From positions 1 to 16,746 of the forward strand of contig JAOUDE010000017.1 of NCBI GenBank assembly GCA_029859455.1: a stretch of 16,746 nucleotides of DNA. The letters run 5' to 3'. The DNA comes from Ignavibacteria bacterium (GTDB lineage Bacteria; Bacteroidota; Ignavibacteria; UBA10030; UBA6906). The translations under genes were made by a program, and so were the position numbers. Of this stretch, positions 1-6,133 are shown one piece after another. Numbering within the stretch: position 1 is the stretch's first letter; each line of letters starts with the position of its first letter. The notes beneath the pieces are model-generated. The model was not told the DNA's origin, ran no database searches, and worked only from the letters and a program-made list of their open reading frames with translations.

Positions 1-300
1 ATTGCCGATATCTCCCCGTTTCCCGTCGCCGATGGAAAGGACACCGGACGGAATTCTCTGAAGAACCTGTTCCATCGATCTCAAGCCGCTCACACCGTGA
101 GCCTCGAAAAACGCCAGGTTGATCTTGTAGGCGCAGGCGAGGTCCGCGGTTGCATCGATGATCGCCCTGCAAAAAGCGGCAAGCGGGTCCCCCGCGTTCC
201 GGATCGAACGCGGGAGGCGGGCGATATCCGGATCGAGGCCGACACACAGAAGCGAGTTGGTTTTCTTCTGAACAGAACGAACACGCCGGGAGAAATTCAC
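1..300 (-). CDS. pyrF: Orotidine-5'-phosphate decarboxylase (type 2 PyrF), N-terminal 100 codons only
   Basis: This enzyme decarboxylates OMP to UMP, the last step of de novo pyrimidine synthesis in the cytosol. The minus-strand frame is open for exactly 100 codons from a GTG at 298-300 and runs off the left edge, so the C-terminal part is missing. Visible motifs are LLCVGLDPD near residues 17-25, an AYKINLAFFEAHG stretch near 57-69 and DGKRGDIGN at 92-100. The last carries the Lys and Asp of the DxKxxD catalytic array, and the long spacing between motifs points to the type 2 (group 3) branch. No clear Shine-Dalgarno sequence precedes the GTG. An in-frame TTG lies two codons upstream, but family proteins usually start with M-x-F close to the GTG. 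The gene is separated from the thioesterase gene by 210 bases of repeat-rich DNA. Identity is secure; the exact start is less so. Confidence 0.93.
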   Translation of the reverse strand, partial: MNFSRRVRSVQKKTNSLLCVGLDPDIARLPRSIRNAGDPLAAFCRAIIDATADLACAYKINLAFFEAHGVSGLRSMEQVLQRIPSGVLSIGDGKRGDIGN

Positions 301-406
301 GGTCAACGGCAGGGATATGGTTGATGATGCGGGACTGGAGAGAAGATAGATGATCGGAGGGCGAGATGCAAGCAGGTGAGCTGGCTGTCAGTGGTTGCCT
401 TGTGGA

Positions 407-425
407 AACCACAAAGACACAAAGG
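407..425 (+). repeat. Intergenic AACCACAAAG-type repeat, copy A
   Basis: The sequence AACCACAAAGACACAAAGG is built from 8-base units of the form RCRCAAAG. Copy B at 466-489 is the same element in reverse orientation. Pairing 408-424 with 473-489 gives 14 matches in 17 positions around a loop of about 48 bases. Copy A also contains half of a small perfect palindrome at 400-414 (TTGTGG, AAA, CCACAA). Repeats of this general look are familiar from many environmental genomes, from memory, but their function is not established. Confidence 0.6.
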
Positions 426-465
426 CTCCAAGCTGAAGTAATGGTGAGGTTGTCGGATTGTCTCG

Positions 466-489
466 TTTGTGTCTTCGTGCCTTGGTGGT
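466..489 (-). repeat. Intergenic AACCACAAAG-type repeat, copy B (inverted)
   Basis: Read on the minus strand this begins ACCACCAAGGCACGAAG and continues ACACAAA, giving three successive 8-base units of the RCRCNAAG type. It is inverted relative to copy A and to copy C at 971-997. Copies B and C therefore bracket the thioesterase gene as outward-reading inverted repeats about 480 bases apart. It abuts the hairpin at 484-504. Confidence 0.6.
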
Positions 490-504
490 AAGCTCTTTAC
501 CACC
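484..504 (-). terminator. Perfect 8-bp hairpin just after the thioesterase stop
   Basis: GGTGGTAA at 484-491 pairs perfectly with TTACCACC at 497-504 around a five-base loop. It lies 7 bases past the stop codon of the minus-strand thioesterase gene, where a terminator or 3'-end stabiliser is expected. There is no T-run on the minus strand after the stem, so it is not a canonical intrinsic terminator. One arm overlaps repeat copy B, so it may simply belong to that element. Confidence 0.4.
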
Positions 505-510
505 GACCGT

Positions 511-927
511 CTATTCGACAAACGAAGAGTACTGCTTCACAATCCAGTCCGGAACATCGATCGCCCTCCCTGTTGTCAGTTCCACCATTGTGTAAACGAA
601 TTCCCCTTCAGCGGAAACTTTTTGCGGGTTCTGGCGAAGGATCCTGAAGCCCACCGTTACATCGGAGCCCTGGAATTCCTTGAGCCAGGTTTCAACGATC
701 GGACGGTCATTCAGGTTGAGCGGCCGCTTGAATGCGATCGAGCAGGTCTTGACCACCCATCCCCATCCACGCTTGACGAATTCATCCATCGGCATGCCGT
801 AACACCGTCCCATCTGATCGTACCGGGCGAAAAGCACGTAGTCCAGGTACTTCGAGTTATGGACATGATCGTTCATGTCGATGTCGTCCGGACGGATGGT
901 TACCTCTGTTGCAAATCGTTTGTACAT
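511..927 (-). CDS. Acyl-CoA thioesterase, hotdog fold (4HBT/YbgC-like)
   Basis: This 138-residue protein is the usual length for a single hotdog domain. Such enzymes hydrolyse acyl-CoA or acyl-ACP thioesters in the cytosol, usually as dimers or tetramers. The segment DDIDMNDHVHNSKYLDYVL at about residues 14-32 matches the signature helix region of the 4-hydroxybenzoyl-CoA thioesterase family. Asp17 aligns with the catalytic Asp of YbgC, which is a by-eye alignment. The remainder (FKRPLNLND, VTVGFRI, AEGEFVYTMVEL) fits the strands of the fold. The ATG is preceded by GGGAG four bases upstream, which supports this start. The substrate cannot be told from sequence; fatty or aromatic acyl-CoA are both possible. 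The gene stands apart from its neighbours by 210 bases downstream and 116 upstream, and both gaps carry the same repeat family. Confidence 0.88.
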   Translation of the reverse strand: MYKRFATEVTIRPDDIDMNDHVHNSKYLDYVLFARYDQMGRCYGMPMDEFVKRGWGWVVKTCSIAFKRPLNLNDRPIVETWLKEFQGSDVTVGFRILRQNPQKVSAEGEFVYTMVELTTGRAIDVPDWIVKQYSSFVE

Positions 928-949
928 GATGCTCCCGTTTCAATCGTCG

Positions 950-978
950 CTGATAGTCGATTTGTGTTTGAACCGCAA
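950..978 (-). promoter_or_regulatory. Weak sigma70-like promoter candidate for the thioesterase gene
   Basis: On the minus strand TTGCGG (973-978) and TATCAG (950-955) are 17 bases apart, with a start site expected 15-20 bases before the ATG. Matches to consensus are only 3/6 and 4/6. The -35-like hexamer lies inside repeat copy C, so the repeat would provide part of the promoter if this is real. Confidence 0.22.
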
Positions 979-997
979 AGACGCCATGACGCAAAGG
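971..997 (+). repeat. Intergenic AACCGCAAAG-type repeat, copy C
   Basis: The element reads AACCGCAAAGACGC, then CATG, then ACGCAAAGG, which is three 8-base RCGCNNNG-type units. It shares the AACC(A/G)CAAAGAC(A/G)C core with copy A at 407-425, and differs from copies A and B mainly by G in place of A at the purine positions. It lies between the thioesterase start and the ndh stop. Confidence 0.55.
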
Positions 998-1034
998 TTG
1001 TAGTTGTCACTCCCATTGACCTGGAGTCTGTGGT

Positions 1035-1053
1035 TCAGTTCTGTTAGAACTGA
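1035..1053 (-). terminator. Hairpin overlapping the ndh stop codon
   Basis: TCAGTTCT at 1035-1042 pairs perfectly with AGAACTGA at 1046-1053 across a three-base loop that includes part of the ndh TAA stop. The position suggests transcript-end stabilisation or weak termination for the minus-strand ndh message. No T-run follows on the minus strand, so factor-independent termination is doubtful. Confidence 0.35.
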
Positions 1054-2270
1054 CTGATATCCCTCCCGAACAGCTTCGCCTTGATCCAGTCGAACATCAC
1101 GGAAACCTTGTTCTTCAGGCTGACGATCCTGGAAAGATACGCGGAGCGCCAGAAGAGCCAGGTCGACCAGCCGCTCCATTTGTATGTCTCCAGATCGGCC
1201 AGTGCCTTGTTCCCGCCGATATAGGCAAGCATCCCGAGATGGCGGTACTGGAACGGTTCAACCTTCCGGCCGCGTGCCATCCGGTTGAACGAATCGGCCA
1301 GGTACTTACCCTGTTGCTGGGCCACCTGCGACGTTGCGGGGAGCGGGGATCCTTCCAGCACGCAGCAATCACCCATTGCGTAGATTGAATTGCTTTGCTG
1401 CACCCGGAAGTGGTCATCGATGATCAGACGGTCCCTGTCATCCTTCGGGAGAGCAAGTTCCTTCACGAACCGTGTCGGTGCGTTTCCGGTGCTCCAGAGC
1501 AGGAGGCCGAAACCGACTTCCGACCCGTCCCCCAGCGTCAGGGTTGTTTCACTCACGGCCACAACGGGAGAATCAGTCAGCACGCTGATCTTCTTTCTCC
1601 GGAACTGGTCGGTCGCGTATCTGCGGAGACGCTGATCGAATCCGCTCAGGATCTCCCTCCCGGCCTCCACAACCGTGATCCGTGCCTCTGCGACCAGCTC
1701 GGTGTACCATCGCACAAGATCCTCCACCATGAAATCGTTCAACTCAGCAGCAAACTCAACGCCAGTCGGTCCGCCCCCGCAGATGACGAAGTGGAGCAGA
1801 CGCTCCCTTTCCGCGACGGTGGTGGTCGGCAGGTTCGCCAGTTCGAAGCAGTGAATGATCCGTTTCCGCAATTCCCTCGCATCGTGGAGTTCCTTCAGGA
1901 AAAAGGCATGCTCCGCAACGCCGGGAACATTGAAGGTGTTGCTGACAGCGCCGACGGCGATCACGAGGTGGTCGTATGGAACCGGAAAGGTCCGGCCGCT
2001 TCCGATTCCCTGACAGTGTACCGTACGCCGCTCACCGTCGAGTGAAACGGCCCCGGCGTGGAAGAACCTGACATCCTTGCGCCCGTGCCGGATCGGCTCG
2101 ATGATGCTCCGGAACTCAATGGTACCGACTGTTGTACTGGGAAGAAGCGGAGTGAACAGAAAATGGTTGCGCGGACTGACGACCGTAATGCGGTAGTCGT
2201 CGGAGAGGTTCTTCACGAAGTTGAACGCTGCGAAACCGGTCCCAAGGACGACGAGCTCTGTCTGTGCCAT
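1044..2270 (-). CDS. ndh: Type II NADH:quinone oxidoreductase (NDH-2), mitochondrial NDI1-like
   Basis: This 408-residue FAD enzyme passes electrons from NADH to quinone at the inner face of the membrane without pumping protons. The N-terminal FAD Rossmann motif is GTGFAA at 10-15, with Ala where many members have a third Gly. The NADH motif GGGPTG is at 165-170, followed by VEFAAEL. The second FAD motif is AMGDC near 298-302, and the quinone-site motif AQQQGKYLA is at 317-325. The tail (about 365-408) is amphipathic and rich in Trp and Lys, like the membrane anchor of NDH-2 enzymes. Segments such as FLFTPLLPS, SIIEPI and the tail FDWIKAKLFGRD strongly resemble yeast NDI1, judged from memory. 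The gene follows larE after 39 bases, so the two are probably co-transcribed. The ATG at 2268-2270 fits the family start; no strong Shine-Dalgarno sequence is visible. Confidence 0.93.
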   Translation of the reverse strand: MAQTELVVLGTGFAAFNFVKNLSDDYRITVVSPRNHFLFTPLLPSTTVGTIEFRSIIEPIRHGRKDVRFFHAGAVSLDGERRTVHCQGIGSGRTFPVPYDHLVIAVGAVSNTFNVPGVAEHAFFLKELHDARELRKRIIHCFELANLPTTTVAERERLLHFVICGGGPTGVEFAAELNDFMVEDLVRWYTELVAEARITVVEAGREILSGFDQRLRRYATDQFRRKKISVLTDSPVVAVSETTLTLGDGSEVGFGLLLWSTGNAPTRFVKELALPKDDRDRLIIDDHFRVQQSNSIYAMGDCCVLEGSPLPATSQVAQQQGKYLADSFNRMARGRKVEPFQYRHLGMLAYIGGNKALADLETYKWSGWSTWLFWRSAYLSRIVSLKNKVSVMFDWIKAKLFGRDISQF

Positions 2271-2309
2271 GGTTACACGTTGATGCTCACACGGCCGGTG
2301 AACCCGGCG

Positions 2310-3155
2310 TCAGCTGGTGTACTCCTCCCGGACCGCGGGGGAGAGCACTTCATTCATCGATCCGGTCCGGTATCCCTGAAGGTCGAGTGTTACATAAAGG
2401 AACCCGATTTCTCTGAGCGAACCGACTATCTCGGCCCTGGTGGTCACGTCCAGCATCCGGTGAAAATCATCCACCGCCAGTTCGAGCCGGGCTGTACGGG
2501 TATCATGGAACCGGACCCGGAACGTGCGGAAGCCAAGGTCGCGGAGAATCGTCTCAGCTCTGTCAACCCTGGCAAGGTTTTCTTTGGTGATCTCCATCCC
2601 ATACGGGAAGCGTGACGAAAGACAGGCGAAGGAAGGCTTGTCCCAGGTCGGCAGGCCGAGATGTTGTGAGATCTCCCGTACCTCGGCCTTGGATAATTCT
2701 GCTTCAAGCAGCGGGGAACGGACATTCTTTTCCTTCTTCGCTTTCATCCCGGGCCTGAAATCGCCTATGTCGTCGGTGATCGTCCCGTCAGCGATCCATC
2801 GGATCCCTTCCCTGGCGGCAATCGCATCCAGTTTTCCGAACAGCTCCGTCTTGCAGAAGTAGCACCGGTCCGGTGGATTCTCGCGGAATTTCAGCTGATC
2901 GGTTTCTTCTGTTTCGACGACGATCGTTCGCGCCCCGATCTTTCGCGCGAATGCCGAGGCCTCTTCGAATTCCCTTGTCGGATATGTCGCAGATCGTCCG
3001 ATGACGGCAACAGCGCTCCGGCCGAGCAGATCGTGCGCGACGGCCAGCAGGAGGGTGCTGTCGACCCCGCCTGAATAGCCGATGCAGACTGACTCCATTA
3101 AGCCGAGGATCGAACGGAGACGGTCGTATTTGACGGATGCTTTCTGAGAAATCAT
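2310..3155 (-). CDS. larE: LarE-type ATP-dependent sulfur transferase (PP-loop)
   Basis: LarE adenylates the carboxylates of a nicotinic-acid-derived dinucleotide and inserts sulfur to build the nickel-pincer cofactor of lactate racemase and related enzymes. The 281 residues match the family length. The PP-loop SGGVDST is at 28-34, NPPDRCYFCK at 93-102 and PSFACLSSRFPYG at 174-186. Cys178 aligns with the sacrificial Cys of Lactobacillus LarE. Cys98 and Cys101 form an additional CxxC, a combination reported for LarE proteins that hold a [4Fe-4S] cluster and act catalytically. No larB, larC or larA lies in the window, so the client enzyme is unknown. The gene starts 19 bases after the TPR gene, with a pyrimidine-rich gap and no visible Shine-Dalgarno sequence. 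This suggests translational coupling. Related ExsB/TtuA-like PP-loop enzymes are an alternative but fit the motifs less well. Confidence 0.9.
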   Translation of the reverse strand: MISQKASVKYDRLRSILGLMESVCIGYSGGVDSTLLLAVAHDLLGRSAVAVIGRSATYPTREFEEASAFARKIGARTIVVETEETDQLKFRENPPDRCYFCKTELFGKLDAIAAREGIRWIADGTITDDIGDFRPGMKAKKEKNVRSPLLEAELSKAEVREISQHLGLPTWDKPSFACLSSRFPYGMEITKENLARVDRAETILRDLGFRTFRVRFHDTRTARLELAVDDFHRMLDVTTRAEIVGSLREIGFLYVTLDLQGYRTGSMNEVLSPAVREEYTS

Positions 3156-3174
3156 TCTGAGGGTGGAGGGATGA

Positions 3175-4581
3175 CTAGTTTTGAAGCAGCGAGGAGAACT
3201 CGTGAAGCGTACGCGCTCCCGAAAACTCCTCTTCGAATTCTTTCCGCTTCATCGGATCGAGGCGGAACGAGTGTTTGAGCGATTCCATCGCCTCGTTTGT
3301 CCTGTTCATCATCAACAGCGCTTTCGTTCTCCAGTAATAGGTCTCCGCACAGGAATCGTTGAGCGTGAGCGAGGTATCAAATGCCTTCAGCGCCTGCCGG
3401 AGATAGCCCAGTTCAAGCAGTGTCTCACCGTAATCCAGCCACGCTTCGTGCTGGGCAGGATCGAGCTTTGTCACCATCCGGTAGCAGATGAGTGAGTCCC
3501 GTAATCTTCCCATATTATAGAGCAGGTCCGCCTTCGCGTACCAGAGCTCCGGATAATTCTTGCAAAGAGCGAGCGCTTTGTTGTAGTCGGCAAGCGCTTT
3601 CCGCGGCTCCTCCATGACGTCATGACAGCTGCCCCGCCCGAAGAACGACTCGTAGTGTGACTGGTCCAGTCTGATCGCCTGTGTAAAGCAACGGACCGCT
3701 TCATCCAGGCTCCCGAGCTCTTCGTACGCATTACCCATGTTGTGCCATGCCGGCACGTCACCGCTGTCAAGCTCCAGCGTGCGGTTGTAACACTCGATCG
3801 CTTCCTGAAGACGCCCCATGTTCGCGAGCGCATTACCCAGGTTGTAACGGGCGGCAGGGAACTGGTCATGAATGGCGAGGGCGATGTTGTAACTTTCGAT
3901 CGCCTGGACGTAGCGCAGCACCCTGCTCAGGACGATCCCCCTGTTGTACCAGGCGTTGTGGTTGTACGGTTCGAGGCGGGTGTATTCGTCGTAGGCAGCC
4001 AGCGACTTCTCAGGCTGATCCATGTAGTCGTAGCAGTATCCGAGCTCGTACCACGAATCCGCATGGTCCTTCTGGCTTTCGAGGATCGACTCGAAAATTG
4101 CGACCGCATCCTTGAAATCACCAGATTTTTCAATCACGACTCCCTTATTGAAAAGGGCGTCGGTGTTGGATGGTTCCAGCTCAAGCACCCTGTCGAACAC
4201 ACCAAGCGCTTCGCTGTGACGTCCGAGGTCATCCAGGCAGATACCGCGGTTGATCATCAGGTCGGTGTCCAGAGGATTGAGGTCGAGGGCACGTTCAAAC
4301 GATGCGAGAGCTTCTTCGTGGCGGCTCAGGTTGCTGAGGATCAGTCCCTGCTTCTGCCATGATTCCGCGCTGTAGGGCGTAAGCTCGAGGAGGCGCTGCA
4401 CGAGACGAAGTGCGTCGCCGTAGTTTTCCCGGTCGCACTGGAAGTTGACCTGCTCCTCCAGTGCGTCGGCGCCGGATCGTTCCGGCTCTTCGTTTCTAAA
4501 CTCCCCTTTGTTTGCGCCGGACATATCGTCCGGAGAGCCACCCTCGGGGAATTCATCGTCGTCAAAGTCAAGAATGCTCAC
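3175..4581 (-). CDS. Tetratricopeptide-repeat protein, 12 units
   Basis: This 468-residue protein has no signal peptide and is probably a cytosolic scaffold. After an acidic N-terminus (residues 1-36, starting MSILDFDDDEFPEGG) there is one divergent TPR unit at about 37-70. Eleven consecutive units of exactly 34 residues follow, from 71 to 444, with no insertion between them. Each has the typical pattern AWYNxGxxLxxxGRxxEAIxxYxxALxLDP, which forms a superhelix that binds peptides. A short charged tail follows (445-468). No enzymatic domain is present, so the partner cannot be named. The start is a GTG at 4579-4581 with GGAG seven bases upstream, which supports it over internal Met codons. It heads the leftward group TPR-larE-ndh with short gaps and is divergent from yggS. 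Confidence 0.9.
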   Translation of the reverse strand: MSILDFDDDEFPEGGSPDDMSGANKGEFRNEEPERSGADALEEQVNFQCDRENYGDALRLVQRLLELTPYSAESWQKQGLILSNLSRHEEALASFERALDLNPLDTDLMINRGICLDDLGRHSEALGVFDRVLELEPSNTDALFNKGVVIEKSGDFKDAVAIFESILESQKDHADSWYELGYCYDYMDQPEKSLAAYDEYTRLEPYNHNAWYNRGIVLSRVLRYVQAIESYNIALAIHDQFPAARYNLGNALANMGRLQEAIECYNRTLELDSGDVPAWHNMGNAYEELGSLDEAVRCFTQAIRLDQSHYESFFGRGSCHDVMEEPRKALADYNKALALCKNYPELWYAKADLLYNMGRLRDSLICYRMVTKLDPAQHEAWLDYGETLLELGYLRQALKAFDTSLTLNDSCAETYYWRTKALLMMNRTNEAMESLKHSFRLDPMKRKEFEEEFSGARTLHEFSSLLQN

Positions 4582-4622
4582 TCAGGGCTCCGTTTCGATG
4601 GGTGGTTATGTGAAAGAAAACT

Positions 4623-4650
4623 AAAATATCAGGCTGAGTCAAGGAATGAA
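4623..4650 (-). promoter_or_regulatory. Weak promoter candidate for the TPR-larE-ndh group
   Basis: On the minus strand TTCATT (4645-4650) is followed after 16 bases by TATTTT (4623-4628) in a locally A/T-rich stretch. The match to consensus is poor (3/6 and 4/6). The site is listed because a promoter must lie in this divergent 166-base gap and this is the best-placed A/T-rich block. Confidence 0.25.
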
Positions 4651-4702
4651 GTTGATTGCACAGATCACCGATGGTGAAGGGAGAGGTCTCCCGGTCAGTT
4701 CA

Positions 4703-4731
4703 TTGATTTTCGCCGCCGAAGGGGTTATATT
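4703..4731 (+). promoter_or_regulatory. Sigma70-like promoter of the yggS-divIVA-ileS operon
   Basis: TTGATT at 4703-4708 and TATATT at 4726-4731 are separated by exactly 17 bases. Matches to consensus are 4/6 and 5/6. The start site would fall near 4738-4740, leaving only about 8-10 bases before the yggS ATG at 4748. The message would then be nearly leaderless, which agrees with the absence of a Shine-Dalgarno sequence there. Confidence 0.5.
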
Positions 4732-4747
4732 TACCACTTGCCTTTGA

Positions 4748-5440
4748 ATGATCGCTGATAGTGTCGGAAAAATAAGGGAAAGAATCGATCTCGCATGCCG
4801 GAGGGCGGGAAGGGATCCCTCTGAGGTCCGTCTTCTGGCGGTGTCCAAGACCTTCCCTGCAGAGAGCGTCAGAGAAGTTGTCAGCAGTGGGATTTGTGAC
4901 ATCGGTGAGAACTATGTTCAGGAGTTGCGTGTCAAACGGGAGCAGCTTGCCGACGACCGGATCCGGTGGCATTTCATCGGCCATTTGCAGACGAACAAAG
5001 TTAAATATGTGGCGGATTGGGTCCATTTGATCCATGCGGTCGACAGCGCCAGGCTGGCCGCCGAGATCGACAAACATGCGGCCAGAGCCGGCCGGAAGAT
5101 CGATTTGCTCGTCGAGGTGAATTCCACCGGTGAAGAATCGAAATACGGAGTTCCCCCGGGTGAAACCGAAGCACTGGTGAAGGAACTCGCCCGGTTCGAC
5201 AATATCCGGGTTTGCGGATTGATGACGATGAGTTTATTCGATCCGGATCCGGAAGTCTCGAGGCCGGTTTACAGAGGACTGCGGCAGATCCGGGATAACC
5301 TGGCGGGGCTCCGGCAGGAGAACCTGAAGTTGAAGCATCTCTCGATGGGGATGACAGGAGACTTCGAAGTGGCGATCGAAGAGGGAGCGACGATCGTCAG
5401 GATCGGGACGGCGTTGTTCGGGAAGCGTCAACGCCGGTGA
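4748..5440 (+). CDS. yggS: Pyridoxal-phosphate homeostasis protein (YggS/PLPBP family)
   Basis: This 230-residue cytosolic, alanine-racemase-N-like TIM barrel binds PLP and buffers vitamin B6 and amino-acid metabolism without known catalysis. The PLP lysine is Lys34 in LLAVSKTFP. Other family hallmarks are GENYVQEL near residues 53-60, WHFIGHLQTNK near 74-84, the SKYG segment, and the phosphate-binding end SMGMTGDFEVAI followed by VRIGTALFG. The ATG fits family N-termini, and the predicted promoter sits just upstream. It is the first gene of the rightward operon and is followed 144 bases later by divIVA. In Bacillus the homologue ylmE occupies the equivalent place upstream of divIVA, but sepF, ylmG and ylmH, which lie between them there, are absent here. 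Confidence 0.95.
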   Translation: MIADSVGKIRERIDLACRRAGRDPSEVRLLAVSKTFPAESVREVVSSGICDIGENYVQELRVKREQLADDRIRWHFIGHLQTNKVKYVADWVHLIHAVDSARLAAEIDKHAARAGRKIDLLVEVNSTGEESKYGVPPGETEALVKELARFDNIRVCGLMTMSLFDPDPEVSRPVYRGLRQIRDNLAGLRQENLKLKHLSMGMTGDFEVAIEEGATIVRIGTALFGKRQRR

Positions 5441-5463
5441 CAGGAAGAACCACCGGACGTCAC

Positions 5464-5480
5464 GGAGAGTCCGACTCTCC
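5464..5480 (+). terminator. Small perfect hairpin between yggS and divIVA
   Basis: GGAGAGT (5464-5470) and ACTCTCC (5474-5480) form a perfect 7-bp stem with a 3-base loop, followed by CTTTGTG. With only three T residues it would be at best a partial terminator or a processing site separating yggS from the genes downstream. The rest of the 144-base gap (5441-5584) shows no convincing gene. GGAGGA at 5576-5581 is the divIVA ribosome site. Confidence 0.35.
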
Positions 5481-5584
5481 CTTTGTGATGTGCGGGCAGG
5501 TTTCGTCCCGGCAAAAGAGGCGTATGGAACCAGTTGCCTGGGTGGCCAGGAACAGACCAAGACTCATCAGACCATGGAGGAGTG

Positions 5585-6133
5585 ATGAAACTGACACCGC
5601 TCGATATCCGGAAGCAGGAGTTCAGAAAGGTAATGCGGGGATATGACCCTGTCGAGGTCGATACCTTCGTTGAAATGGTCTCGAATGAATTCGAGGAAGT
5701 CCTGAAGGAGCAGAGAGAGATGCGTGACCGCGTGACGGAAGTCGAGACCGAGCTCCGCGACTACCGGCAGATCGAAAAGACTCTCCAGCAGACGCTGCTC
5801 CAGGCGCAGGAAACGACAGGGAAGACCTATGAAGCGGCCCGGCGTGAATCGGAATCGATCCTCCGGGAAGCGGAATTGAAGTCTGTCCGCATGCAGGAGG
5901 AGGCGGCCGGAAACCTCAGCCGGACGAATGAAGATATCCGGCGGCTCCAGGCGAAGAGGGCGGAGATTCTTTCGCGGCTCAGGCTTCTGCTCAGTTCCGA
6001 GCTAGAACTCCTGAAGACGCTTGAACCAGGCTTCGAGCCCGGGGCACAGAGTCAGGGGACAGGGAAGGAATCGATCGATCTTGATGATGTTCTTGAAGGA
6101 ATCGATGAAGACGCCTCTCAACACCAGAATTGA
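5585..6133 (+). CDS. divIVA: DivIVA-domain protein
   Basis: This 182-residue coiled-coil protein should bind curved inner membrane at poles or septa and recruit partners. The N-terminal domain MKLTPLDIRKQEFRKVMRGYDPVEVDTF (residues 1-28) is the classic DivIVA lipid-binding region. Arg18 of the membrane-binding tip is kept, while the inserted Phe17 of Bacillus DivIVA is Met here (position-matched by eye). Residues about 30-145 are a long, heptad-like, Glu/Arg/Gln-rich coiled coil. The end is an acidic tail with a short DLDDVLEGIDEDAS stretch. I chose the ATG at 5585 because GGAGGA lies just upstream and it aligns with family N-termini. An in-frame ATG at 5534 would add 17 residues unlike the family. 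The gene overlaps the next one by 29 bases. DivIVA is best known from Gram-positives, which makes this setting notable. Confidence 0.88.
   Translation: MKLTPLDIRKQEFRKVMRGYDPVEVDTFVEMVSNEFEEVLKEQREMRDRVTEVETELRDYRQIEKTLQQTLLQAQETTGKTYEAARRESESILREAELKSVRMQEEAAGNLSRTNEDIRRLQAKRAEILSRLRLLLSSELELLKTLEPGFEPGAQSQGTGKESIDLDDVLEGIDEDASQHQN

Noticed and set aside
303..521. Minus-strand open frame of 72 codons in the pyrF-thioesterase gap
   Set aside because: It is a read-through of the repeat and hairpin DNA, overlapping the thioesterase end, with no motif or ribosome site.
2294..2308. 5-bp hairpin (GCCGG/CCGGC) between larE and ndh
   Set aside because: It is too short, and such stems are common by chance in GC-rich gaps. 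No T-run follows.
5534..5584. In-frame upstream ATG that would lengthen DivIVA by 17 residues
   Set aside because: The ribosome site GGAGGA sits before the downstream ATG at 5585, and the family N-terminus begins there.
5437..5646. Small plus-strand open frame of 69 codons between yggS and divIVA
   Set aside because: It runs out of frame into divIVA, has no ribosome site, and its composition is Arg-rich and motif-free.
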